From the NCBI GenBank assembly GCA_047614125.1, contig JBLHHI010000020.1, positions 1-34,314 on the forward strand: a stretch of DNA of 34,314 nt. The letters run 5' to 3'. This document shows, piece after piece, positions 17,589-25,174 of this stretch. Within the stretch, counting starts at the first letter, position 1; the number at the start of each line of letters is the position of its first letter. The position numbers and the translations under genes are program-made. A model generated the notes under the pieces. That model was not told the DNA's origin. It worked only from the letters and a program-made list of their open reading frames with translations, and searched no databases. This stretch comes from JBLHHI01 sp047614125. GTDB lineage: Bacteria > Bacteroidota > Bacteroidia > NS11-12g > UBA9320.

Positions 17589-18527
17589 ATGAAAGTTACA
17601 GTTATAGGTGCCGGAAACGTTGGAGCCACATGTGCCGAGGCCATCGCCTTTCGCAGAATTGCTAGTGAAGTAGTTTTGTTAGACATTAAAGAAGGCTTTG
17701 CCGAAGGTAAGGCGTTGGATATGATGCAAACAGCCACCTTAAACGGGTTCAATACGAGAATTACCGGTTGTACCAACGATTATTCAAAAACGGCCAACAG
17801 CTCCGTATGTGTGATCACCAGCGGTATTCCCCGTAAGCCTGGAATGACGCGCGAAGAACTTATTGGAATAAATGCCGGTATTGTTAAATCGGTAACTGAA
17901 AATATCTTAGAACACTCTCCAAATACCATTATAGTAGTGGTGAGTAACCCCATGGATACTATGACGTATTTAGCGTTAAAATCAAGCGGATTACCTAAAA
18001 ATAGAATTATTGGCATGGGCGGAATTTTAGACAGCGCACGATTTAAGTGCTATTTATCACTTTCCTTAAATGCTCCGGCTAACGACATACAAGGAATGGT
18101 GATTGGTGGTCATGGAGATACAACGATGATTCCCTTAACGCGTTTAGCATCTTATCAAGGTGCACCCGTTGCTCAATACCTTTCTGAAGAGGAAGTTCAA
18201 AAAGTTGCTGCGAGTACGATGGTGGGTGGCGCTACTTTAACCGGTTTATTGGGAACTTCGGCGTGGTATGCACCGGGCGCAGCGGTAGCTTCCTTGGTCG
18301 ACAGCATAGTAAACGATCAAAAAAGAATGCATCCTTGCAGCGTTTACTTGGAAGGCGAATATGGGCAAAACGACATTTGCATTGGAGTGCCGGTGATTTT
18401 AGGTAAAAATGGTGTGGAGCAAATAGTTGACGTGAAGTTGAATTCGGAAGAAAAAGCATTATTTGAAAAGAGTGCTGCTGCGGTGCGAACGATGAATGCC
18501 GTAATTGATGGCATGACTTCCAAATAG
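17589..18527 (+). CDS. mdh: Malate dehydrogenase (NAD)
   Basis: A 312-residue enzyme of the LDH-like malate dehydrogenase group, oxidising malate to oxaloacetate in the citric acid cycle. The NAD-binding glycine motif GAGNVGA is at 7-13, with Asp32 at the end of the second strand favouring NAD over NADP. Substrate-binding arginines lie in IPRKPGMTREEL (Arg82, Arg88) and DSAR (Arg151), and the catalytic His175 is in GGHGD. Arg82 in the mobile loop, rather than Gln, indicates malate rather than lactate dehydrogenase. It has its own upstream promoter motif and is followed by a strong terminator, so it probably forms a single-gene transcript. Confidence 0.95.
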   Translation: MKVTVIGAGNVGATCAEAIAFRRIASEVVLLDIKEGFAEGKALDMMQTATLNGFNTRITGCTNDYSKTANSSVCVITSGIPRKPGMTREELIGINAGIVKSVTENILEHSPNTIIVVVSNPMDTMTYLALKSSGLPKNRIIGMGGILDSARFKCYLSLSLNAPANDIQGMVIGGHGDTTMIPLTRLASYQGAPVAQYLSEEEVQKVAASTMVGGATLTGLLGTSAWYAPGAAVASLVDSIVNDQKRMHPCSVYLEGEYGQNDICIGVPVILGKNGVEQIVDVKLNSEEKALFEKSAAAVRTMNAVIDGMTSK

Positions 18528-18551
18528 CACATCAAACCTTTTTTATATCTG

Positions 18552-18602
18552 AAAGCAGCTAACAAGCGAACGATTTTTTTTCGTGGAGTTAGCTGCTTTT
18601 TT
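18552..18602 (+). terminator. Rho-independent terminator after mdh
   Basis: A perfect 12-bp inverted repeat (AAAGCAGCTAAC at 18552-18563, GTTAGCTGCTTT at 18588-18599) ends in a T run. The loop contains a further ACGA/TCGT pairing around a T8 stretch. It lies 24 bp past the mdh stop and ends before the EamA gene, so it isolates the two. Confidence 0.85.
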
Positions 18603-18629
18603 CTTGTTGTTAATTGAGCTTTATCAAGC

Positions 18630-19499
18630 ATGAGTTACGGAGTTAAAATGATGATATGGGCAGGTCTCACCTTTGCCGCTATGAATGTGGGGGTGAAGCT
18701 GGTGCCAAATATTCCGTCGTCCGAAATCGTTTTTTTTCGAGCAATAATTTCCTTTTTTATCAGCTACGTTATTGTTAAGCGCAATAAAATCAGCTTATGG
18801 GGAAATAATAAAAAGGTGTTAATAATGAGGGGTTTATTCGGCACTGCTGCCCTGATGATGTTCTTCTACACCTTGCAAGTTATGCCGCTGGCCTCGGCCA
18901 TGGTAATTCATTATTTATCGCCAATTTTTACGGCCATATTAGCTCATTTTTTCCTGAAAGAACATTTGCACTTGCGCACCTTGTTCTTTTTTGGAGTTAG
19001 TTTTTTTGGAATCCTGATCATGAAACGATTTGATACGGATCTGGAAACGATGGATGTATTGTTGGGCGTAGGTGCTGCTTTGTTTAGCGGTGCAGCTTAT
19101 AACTGCATTCGCTTTTTAAAACAATCGGAAAACAGCCACGTCATTATTTTTTACTTTCCAATGATTGCCTTTCCAATAACCTTGATGTATACACTGGTTT
19201 TTTCGGGCTGGGTTTGGCCCAACTGGCAAGAGTTGGGAATCTTGTTGTTCATCGGAATTCTTACGCAAATTGCACAGTACTTCTTAACTCGAGCATATCA
19301 AACCGAAGTGGCAAATAAGGTGGCTGCAGTTTCAAATATTGGCGTTATCTATGCGTTCGTGATTGGATATTTTGGTTTTGCCGAAGTATTTGATTGGCGA
19401 TCCATTTTTGGTATGGTGCTGGTAGTTGCTGGTGTAGTTCTCAACGTTGTGCTCAAGCCAATACGCAATGCGACAAAACAACCAAGTGGGGGTTCTTAG
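18630..19499 (+). CDS. EamA/DMT-superfamily transporter
   Basis: A 289-residue inner-membrane protein with about ten hydrophobic segments arranged as two five-helix EamA repeats. First-repeat hallmarks are AAMNVGVKLVP, EIVFFRAIISFFIS, then LIMRGLFGTAALMMFFYTLQ and PLASAMVIHYLSPIF, and LKEHLHLRT closes the repeat. The second repeat ends YGFGFAEVF-like (YFGFAEVFDWRSIFGMVLVVAG). The family exports or takes up small metabolites; the substrate cannot be read from sequence. The last 38 codons have a diverged second copy at 20678-20791, beyond the opposed GT90 gene. Confidence 0.9.
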   Translation: MSYGVKMMIWAGLTFAAMNVGVKLVPNIPSSEIVFFRAIISFFISYVIVKRNKISLWGNNKKVLIMRGLFGTAALMMFFYTLQVMPLASAMVIHYLSPIFTAILAHFFLKEHLHLRTLFFFGVSFFGILIMKRFDTDLETMDVLLGVGAALFSGAAYNCIRFLKQSENSHVIIFYFPMIAFPITLMYTLVFSGWVWPNWQELGILLFIGILTQIAQYFLTRAYQTEVANKVAAVSNIGVIYAFVIGYFGFAEVFDWRSIFGMVLVVAGVVLNVVLKPIRNATKQPSGGS

Positions 19500-19547
19500 C
19501 ACCAGTTCTTAAAACCAGAATAACGCCCCGAATATCTATAACGAGTG

Positions 19548-20447
19548 TTATATGCGGTTATATTCTTTTTGAATCTGGCTTGCTAAAAAGGATACGGCTT
19601 TTTTATAGTTGAGCTCTTTTTGGGCAAAGTCAAGAGCAGTTTGGGCAATTTTTTCAGCATCATTTGGATGATCATCGGCCCAAGTAAGTTTAGCCATTAG
19701 GTCGCCTAGGTTGGATTGCACTGGAATGTAATGTTTAAAGGGAATGAGCCGGCTCATGAAAAACTCTTGACGGTTGAGGTTGCGTTCAACAACAAATAAA
19801 GGTCGGTTAGCCTGCAGCAAATATTTTAAACGAGCGCTGTAACCACCTGCTCCACAATCAATTAGGTACTTGTAGCGGCAATGATCTTCAAGACGTATAA
19901 ATTTTTTTTGGGCTGAGTTTAATGCAGTGTCTCGTATTATTTCCCAATCAAATGCAACACAATGCATGCGGTTCGGGTGTACGTTCGATAAAGCAATCAA
20001 TTCATCTCGTAGGGGTTGAGTCTTTGGATTCCCAATCCAAAACAACCTGTGGTCGGATGGGTCTCGTTCGCCAGCCTTGGCAATTCTGCGGGTAGCTGCG
20101 GTGTAATCCTCAATCCCACAATCAACCCACTTATCAAAAGAAAAATCTGGACAAAGTACCGCCTTGTCATGATGGGTGAAGCCAAAGGTAAGTTTGCCCT
20201 GTTTCGGTTTAGTAATATCGTGCGTACTGATGTAAAAGGTCATGCGTTTGTTCCCTTCCAAATCCACATATTTAAAGGCATCTCTAAAGATGTGAATCAT
20301 GGATTCGCCTCTTTTTTCGAAACAGCCATAGTCTTTAAAATCAACCTTTTGGCGGTTAATTGTTACGCGAATAAAATGCGTATTGTCCGACTTTAGTGCC
20401 GTTCTAAATTTACTTAAAATTCGTGAAATCAGACGAAGGATACTCAT
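19548..20447 (-). CDS. GT90-like (CAP10 family) glycosyltransferase
   Basis: A 299-residue protein. The C-terminal half (about 188-280) shows the CAP10/POGLUT-like pattern: HCRYKYLIDCGAGGYSARL, a hydrophobic strand PLFVVERN, then the LIPFKHYIPVQSNLGDLMAKL segment, and DAEKIAQTALDFAQKEL at the end. Members transfer glucose, xylose or related sugars to proteins or capsular and LPS glycans; the substrate here is unknown. There is no signal peptide, so it is likely cytoplasmic. The ATG at 20447 is the first in frame. It is a lone minus-strand gene lying between an intact EamA transporter and a broken EamA copy, suggesting insertion or local rearrangement. Confidence 0.78.
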   Translation of the reverse strand: MSILRLISRILSKFRTALKSDNTHFIRVTINRQKVDFKDYGCFEKRGESMIHIFRDAFKYVDLEGNKRMTFYISTHDITKPKQGKLTFGFTHHDKAVLCPDFSFDKWVDCGIEDYTAATRRIAKAGERDPSDHRLFWIGNPKTQPLRDELIALSNVHPNRMHCVAFDWEIIRDTALNSAQKKFIRLEDHCRYKYLIDCGAGGYSARLKYLLQANRPLFVVERNLNRQEFFMSRLIPFKHYIPVQSNLGDLMAKLTWADDHPNDAEKIAQTALDFAQKELNYKKAVSFLASQIQKEYNRI

Positions 20448-20677
20448 AATTTCAAGTTATAAAAACGACCAATTTAATTTTCAATATTGATTTTCTGCAA
20501 ATAAACGAATTGAAACTGATTATAAAAGTGTGAAAGGATCTCAAGAGTTCGGTCAATCAAAAGAACGAATCTGCCCTTTAGTTATATGCATCATGTTCGT
20601 TGCTATAAACGAACGGGTGTTGGCAATAATGGCAGTTGAATATTCAAACCTTTGTTGGAACCTCCTTGTACTTTTAA
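20448..20677. other. Gene-free stretch upstream of the GT90 gene
   Basis: This 230-bp AT-rich stretch holds no supported gene. One inverted repeat is visible, GTTCGTT (20595-20601) and AACGAAC (20608-20614) around a 6-base loop. The right end joins directly to the EamA remnant at 20678, where homology to the intact EamA gene starts abruptly just after an in-frame TAA. Confidence 0.5.
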
Positions 20678-20791
20678 TATTTTGGTTTTGCCGAAGTCTT
20701 TGATTGGCGAGCTGTTGTGGGAATGGTCTTGGTTGTTGCCGGTGTGGTGTTAAATGTGATGCTCAAACCAACGCGCAATTCAACCCAGTAA
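20678..20791 (+). pseudogene. 3' remnant of a second EamA transporter gene
   Basis: A 114-bp segment translates to YFGFAEVFDWRAVVGMVLVV and on to LKPTRNSTQ and a TAA stop. It matches the last codons of the EamA gene (from 19368) at about 30 of 37 residues, with many silent DNA differences, so it is a paralogue remnant rather than a recent copy. There is no start codon, and the codon before the first tyrosine is a stop. The rest of the gene is absent. Confidence 0.8.
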
Positions 20792-20826
20792 GAGGTTGGA
20801 TGGTTGATCAATTCAAATCAACACAT

Positions 20827-20858
20827 AAAAAAAGCCCAAGCAAAACGCTTGAGCTTTA
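20827..20858 (-). terminator. Rho-independent terminator after rplT
   Basis: On the minus strand, AAAGCTCAAGC pairs with GCTTGGGCTTT (one G-U pair) around a short T-rich loop and runs into seven Ts. It lies 26 bp past the rplT stop and closes the thrS-infC-rpmI-rplT operon. Confidence 0.85.
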
Positions 20859-20883
20859 ATAATGAACCGATTAACGGTAGTTC

Positions 20884-21228
20884 TTATTTCACCTTATTCA
20901 CAACAGCTTCAAAGCTATCGGGGTGGTGCATGGCCAAGTCGGCCAATACTTTTCGGTTTAATTCAATGTTGCTGGTATTTAAGGCACCGGCAAATTTTGA
21001 ATAGCTCATCCCGTGCAAACGGGCACCGGCATTGATACGTTGAATCCAAAGCGCTCTAAAGCTTCTTTTCTTAGCTTTACGATCTCGGTAGGCATAACCC
21101 CATCCTTTTTCGATGGCGTTTTTGGCTACGGTCCAAACATTTTTTCTACGACCAAAGTATCCTTTGGCGTGTTTCATCATTTTTTTTCGACGACGACGAG
21201 CGGCGACTACATTTACTGAACGTGGCAT
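20884..21228 (-). CDS. rplT: 50S ribosomal protein L20
   Basis: A 114-residue protein essential for early 50S assembly, binding 23S rRNA. The basic N-terminal arm ARRRRKKMMKHAKGYFGRR and the globular part RDRKAKKRSFRALWIQRINA, then HGMSYSKF, are diagnostic, and the length is normal. It is the last gene of the thrS-infC-rpmI-rplT cluster, 84 bp downstream of rpmI. In several bacteria L20 represses its own operon by binding leader RNA; a short GC-rich hairpin lies in this gap, but I see no proof that it is such a site. Confidence 0.97.
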   Translation of the reverse strand: MPRSVNVVAARRRRKKMMKHAKGYFGRRKNVWTVAKNAIEKGWGYAYRDRKAKKRSFRALWIQRINAGARLHGMSYSKFAGALNTSNIELNRKVLADLAMHHPDSFEAVVNKVK

Positions 21229-21253
21229 ATTTTATACATTTTTGACCGAGGCG

Positions 21254-21269
21254 TTCGCCGCAAGGCGAA
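21254..21269 (-). promoter_or_regulatory. Hairpin in the rpmI-rplT gap
   Basis: A perfect 6-bp GC-rich stem (TTCGCC and GGCGAA) closes a 4-base loop, with no T run after it on the minus strand. It could be an mRNA-stability or L20-related structure; without comparison this stays open. Confidence 0.4.
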
Positions 21270-21312
21270 TCTTTTGCGCCAGGCCAGGTTTACAAATTGT
21301 TTACGAATTAAA

Positions 21313-21513
21313 TTATTTACCGATTCTTAAAAGGAACTTAACGTTGCTTTCATCTCGCTCATTTACCAAACCACTGTACGTAAGGTTACGTTTTTGCTTG
21401 GTAGTTTTTTTGGTAAGAATGTGACGTTTGAAAGCTTTGTTACGCTTAATTTTACCAGTACCTGTAAGGCGAAACCTTTTCTTGGCACTGGAATTTGTTT
21501 TCATTTTAGGCAT
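21313..21513 (-). CDS. rpmI: 50S ribosomal protein L35
   Basis: A 66-residue ribosomal protein. The N-terminus MPKMKTNSSAKKRFRLTGTG and the following KIKRNKAFKRHILTKKTTKQKRNL are the L35 signature, and the strongly basic composition and size fit. It starts with ATG 32 bp after the infC stop and belongs to the thrS-infC-rpmI-rplT operon. Confidence 0.97.
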   Translation of the reverse strand: MPKMKTNSSAKKRFRLTGTGKIKRNKAFKRHILTKKTTKQKRNLTYSGLVNERDESNVKFLLRIGK

Positions 21514-21545
21514 TGCGCTCTTTGTTTATAATGTTTCTTGTTCTT

Positions 21546-22088
21546 TTATTTTTTTGGAGCAAGCATGATTATCATCTTCTTACCCTCCATCTTTGGCAGT
21601 TGTTCCAACTTAGCAATCTCTTGCAACTTTTCTGCAAATTGCAACAGCAACAACTCACCACGCTCTTTATGCACAATGGTTCTTCCTCTAAAGAAAACGT
21701 AGGCTCTCACCTTATTGCCTTCGTTTAAAAACTTCTCGGCGTGCTTTCTTTTAAATTCAACATCGTGCTCATCAGTATTAGGTCCAAACCTAATTTCCTT
21801 TATCTGTGTTTTTTGCTGGTTCGATTTTAGTTCCTTCTGTTTCTTCTTTTGTTCGTAAAGAAACTTTTTGTAATCTAAAATCTTACAAACCGGCGGTTGT
21901 GCGTTAGGCGAAATTTCTACGAGATCTAACTCTTCATCATTCGCCATTTTTAAGGCTTCAGACAGTGAAATAATCTGTGGCTCCCCACCATCGCCCACCA
22001 ACCGGATGGGGTCTGCATTAATTCGACGGTTAATCCGATGTGGATCTTCCTGTCTTTTCCGTGGGCCCTTTGCTCTAACTCGTTTCAA
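21546..22088 (-). CDS. infC: Translation initiation factor IF-3
   Basis: A 180-residue factor that binds the 30S subunit and checks start codon and initiator tRNA. The N-domain HRINRRINADPIRLVGDGG, the linker PPVCKILDYKKFLYEQKKKQ and the C-domain segments KEIRFGPNTDEHDVEFK and GNKVRAYVFFRGRTIVHKERG are all present. The start is TTG at 22088: the thrS stop codon is in the same frame only two codons upstream, and the first in-frame ATG lies inside the N-domain. A non-ATG start fits the known habit of infC (AUU in E. coli), where IF-3 represses its own poor start codon. It follows thrS by 6 bp. Confidence 0.95.
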   Translation of the reverse strand: MKRVRAKGPRKRQEDPHRINRRINADPIRLVGDGGEPQIISLSEALKMANDEELDLVEISPNAQPPVCKILDYKKFLYEQKKKQKELKSNQQKTQIKEIRFGPNTDEHDVEFKRKHAEKFLNEGNKVRAYVFFRGRTIVHKERGELLLLQFAEKLQEIAKLEQLPKMEGKKMIIMLAPKK

Positions 22089-22094
22089 ATAATT

Positions 22095-24026
22095 CTAATC
22101 GTCTAACTCTTTGTCAAAATATGTTACAAAATCTTTCAGGCTCAAAACTCCTTGGTCTCCTTCTCCGTGCTTTCGTACCGCAACTTGCTCATTTTCAGCT
22201 TCTTTCTCGCCAACAACCAGCATAAACGGCACCTTTGCAACTTCAGCATCTCGGATTTTTTTGCCTATTTTTTCGTTCCTTTCGTCAACGAAGCCGCGAA
22301 TATCGTGTTTATTGAGATATATTAAAACATTTTTGGCGTAATCATTGAATTTTTCACTAATTGGTAAAAGCACTACTTGCTCTGGGCTCAACCAAAGCGG
22401 AAAATTACCTGCACAGTGCTCAATCAATATACCAATAAATCGCTCCAAAGAACCAAAGGGTGCTCGGTGTATCATTACGGGCCGATGCTTTTGATTGTCG
22501 GAACCAATGTATTCCAATTCAAAGCGCTCAGGTAAGTTATAGTCTACCTGAATTGTTCCCAATTGCCACTTTCTTCCAATGGCATCTTTAACCATAAAAT
22601 CGAGTTTTGGCCCATAAAATGCAGCTTCACCATATTCGGTTACTGTTTCCAAATCACGTTCGGATACTGCTTCTATAATTGCGTTTTCTGCTTTCTCCCA
22701 ATTTTCATCCGAACCAATGTACTTTTCTCGATTTTCTTTATCGCGCAATGATATTTGCGCCGTATAGTTGTTGAACCCAAGCTTTTCAAATACATGGATG
22801 ACTAAATCAATTACATCAACAAATTCTTTTTTAATTTGATCCTGCATGCAAAAAATGTGGGCATCGTCTTGCGTAAACCCACGTACTCGCGCCAAGCCGT
22901 TTAATTCGCCCGATTGTTCGTATCGGTAAACCGTTCCAAACTCAGCAAAACGCAATGGAAGCTCTTTATACGATCTGGGTTTAAACTTATATATTTCACA
23001 GTGATGTGGACAGTTCATTGGCTTTAGCAAGAACTCTTCATCTTCATTTGGTGTTTTAATGGGTTGGAAAGAATCTTCGCCGTATTTTTCGTAATGGCCG
23101 CTGGTTATGTACAATTCTTTTTTACCAATGTGCGGAGTAACCACGGGTAAATAACCTCGCTCCACTTGTGCATCGCGCATAAATTTCTCCAAACGTTCCC
23201 GAATGGCAGTACCCCTGGGAAGCCACATGGGCAGACCCGCGCCAACTTTTTCGCTAAAGGTAAAGAGCTCCATTTCCTTTCCCAGTTTTTTATGGTCGCG
23301 CTTTTTAGCCTCTTCAAGCACGTGGAGGTACTCGGTGAGTTCTTTTTGCTTTGGAAATGAAATGGCATAAATTCGAGTGAGTTGCTTGCTCGTTACATCG
23401 CCCAACCAATATGCGCCAGCTACCAACATAAGCTTAATGGCTTTAATTTTCCCGGTACTTGGCAGGTGTGGACCTCTGCACAAATCAACAAAGTTTCCTT
23501 GCTCGTAAAAGGTTATGGTGCCGTCTTGCAAACGCTCCAAGAGATCAAGCTTATACGGATCTTCTTTTTCTTTAAAATAGGATATGGCATCTGCCTTACT
23601 CACATCCCTTCGCACGAACAAGTTATCCTGACGTGCCAATTCGAGAAACTTATCCTCTACTTTTTTAAACTCATCCGACGAAAAACTTTGTTCGCCAAAA
23701 TCTATGTCGTAGTAAAAACCGTTCTCAATGGGTGGCCCAATTCCAAGTTTGATTCCTGGATATAGGGCTTCGAAGGCTTCTGCCATAATGTGAGCAGATG
23801 AATGCCAAAAGGTAGATTTACCATCATTATCGTTCCATGTAAGCAATTGTAAATCAGAGCTTTTGCTTATCGATCGGGTAGAATCCCAAACCTCACCATC
23901 TACCTTAGCAGCCAAAACGTTTCTGGCCAGGCCTTCCGAAATGTCTTTTGCCACATCCATGGCAGTAATTCCCGAATCGTACGTACGAATGCTACCATCC
24001 GGTAATTTAATGTCAATCTTATTCAA
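22095..24026 (-). CDS. thrS: Threonyl-tRNA synthetase
   Basis: A 643-residue class II synthetase that charges tRNA-Thr. The domains in order are TGS (1-61), the editing domain with HSSAH (75-79) and DLCRGPH (181-187), which removes mischarged serine, the catalytic core with the zinc cysteine in LLKPMNCPHHC (Cys339) and a VRGFTQDDAH motif, then a C-terminal anticodon-binding domain ending near KDFVTYFDKELDD. Translation appears to begin at TTG (24026): the frame closes at a TAA a few codons upstream and no ATG gives the conserved IKLPDGS start. The 75-bp upstream gap has TTTTG-rich sequence but no exact TAnnTTTG. First gene of the operon. Confidence 0.96.
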   Translation of the reverse strand: MNKIDIKLPDGSIRTYDSGITAMDVAKDISEGLARNVLAAKVDGEVWDSTRSISKSSDLQLLTWNDNDGKSTFWHSSAHIMAEAFEALYPGIKLGIGPPIENGFYYDIDFGEQSFSSDEFKKVEDKFLELARQDNLFVRRDVSKADAISYFKEKEDPYKLDLLERLQDGTITFYEQGNFVDLCRGPHLPSTGKIKAIKLMLVAGAYWLGDVTSKQLTRIYAISFPKQKELTEYLHVLEEAKKRDHKKLGKEMELFTFSEKVGAGLPMWLPRGTAIRERLEKFMRDAQVERGYLPVVTPHIGKKELYITSGHYEKYGEDSFQPIKTPNEDEEFLLKPMNCPHHCEIYKFKPRSYKELPLRFAEFGTVYRYEQSGELNGLARVRGFTQDDAHIFCMQDQIKKEFVDVIDLVIHVFEKLGFNNYTAQISLRDKENREKYIGSDENWEKAENAIIEAVSERDLETVTEYGEAAFYGPKLDFMVKDAIGRKWQLGTIQVDYNLPERFELEYIGSDNQKHRPVMIHRAPFGSLERFIGILIEHCAGNFPLWLSPEQVVLLPISEKFNDYAKNVLIYLNKHDIRGFVDERNEKIGKKIRDAEVAKVPFMLVVGEKEAENEQVAVRKHGEGDQGVLSLKDFVTYFDKELDD

Positions 24027-24101
24027 AGTTTTATTTTATGTGGTTAAGGCAAAATTTACAAAAGTCTGCCGTCAAATAATTTGCGAAGTTAGCATCTCGG
24101 T

Positions 24102-25121
24102 TTAATAAGTTGTAAGCCGAATTAAACCTTGTTTTGCATCCTCAAAGTTGGGGTCTTTTTCCAAGCTCCGATTAAAGTAAACACCAGCTTGATCATAATC
24201 CCCCTTGCTCTCGCTGCACAAGCCTAGCATATAATGTGCCTTCGCGAAGCCGGGTGCAAATTTAATGGCCAATTGAAAATGTTCGATGGCTCGATTTATT
24301 TTATTATCCTCAAATAATATGTAACCTGTATTGTAATATGCAAAATAGTGCAACGGATTGATGTTCACCGTTCGCTGATAATTTACCACAGCACTGTCGT
24401 ACTGCTCCAGTTTTTGATATAAATATCCCAAACCATAAAAGGCTTCGTCACTAAACTCGTCGGCCAAGGTGGCATTTTTGTAATACGAGAGGCCAATTTT
24501 GTCATTTTTATCGCTGTAGATCTGCCCAAGTTGGATGAGGGCATTGTGGTAATATAAATCGATCTGAACGGCTTTCCCAAAGGCATCAATGGCTTTTGCG
24601 GTATCCTTTAATTCCTTATAAATCATTCCTTGATAGAAATATCCTTCGGCATTTGCCGGATTTACGCGTTCCAATTGGGCAAATACTTCCTGTGCCTTTG
24701 TAAAGTCACGAACGAAGTACTGAAACCTGCCTAGGCTTAACAAAGCATTTTCGTTTTGAGCATCCGTTTCGATGGCGGCTTCGTACGTTTTTAATGCATT
24801 TTTAGTTTCATTTAAGGCCATGTGAACATCCGCTTTAGCCACATAATAATCAGCCTTTTTTGGATTGAGTTCAATGGCTTTGTTAAAATCTGCCAAGGCC
24901 TTAGTGTAGATTTTGCCTTTGGCCAACTCCATGCCACGTTGATAGCGGTAATCGTCGTTTTTTGGGTACTGAACAATTCTGCCGCTCCATTCTCGAATAA
25001 CCAAGCTTAAGGTGGTGTCGTGCTGCATTTGTTCGTCAACACTTTCTCCTCCACAACCTGTCTCCACAAAAACAGATCCCAGCAAAGCAAGTACGCCAAT
25101 AGGTAGTGTGATATATCTCAT
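24102..25121 (-). CDS. Tetratricopeptide-repeat protein, probable lipoprotein
   Basis: A 339-residue exported protein. The hydrophobic N-terminus ITLPIGVLALLGSVFV is followed by ETGCGG, an atypical lipobox with glutamate at -3, so lipid attachment is likely but not certain. The rest is about eight TPR repeats (for example ALADFNKAIELNPKKADYY, AIDAFGKAVQIDLYYHNAL, AIEHFQLAIKFAPGFAKAH), a scaffold for protein-protein contacts in the envelope. No enzyme domain is seen. The frame extends 12 codons upstream, but the ATG at 25121 starts the signal sequence. It is divergent from homogentisate dioxygenase and stands alone between it and thrS. Confidence 0.8.
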   Translation of the reverse strand: MRYITLPIGVLALLGSVFVETGCGGESVDEQMQHDTTLSLVIREWSGRIVQYPKNDDYRYQRGMELAKGKIYTKALADFNKAIELNPKKADYYVAKADVHMALNETKNALKTYEAAIETDAQNENALLSLGRFQYFVRDFTKAQEVFAQLERVNPANAEGYFYQGMIYKELKDTAKAIDAFGKAVQIDLYYHNALIQLGQIYSDKNDKIGLSYYKNATLADEFSDEAFYGLGYLYQKLEQYDSAVVNYQRTVNINPLHYFAYYNTGYILFEDNKINRAIEHFQLAIKFAPGFAKAHYMLGLCSESKGDYDQAGVYFNRSLEKDPNFEDAKQGLIRLTTY

Positions 25122-25144
25122 TTTTATTATGGTTCGAATTTCGA

Positions 25145-25152
25145 TAATTTTG
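25145..25152 (+). promoter_or_regulatory. -7 promoter element for hmgA
   Basis: TAATTTTG matches TAnnTTTG and ends 22 bp before the hmgA ATG. The 53-bp divergent gap has no clear -33 element. Confidence 0.45.
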
Positions 25153-25174
25153 AGCAATCTAAAAGATTTTCAAT

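Noticed and set aside
20590..20677. Further upstream part of the EamA remnant
   Set aside because: The sequence before 20678 has only faint similarity to the matching part of the intact EamA gene, with gaps and a stop, so homology could not be supported.
20804..21004. Plus-strand reading frame over the rplT terminator and gene end
   Set aside because: It is the antisense of rplT and its terminator, with no independent coding support.
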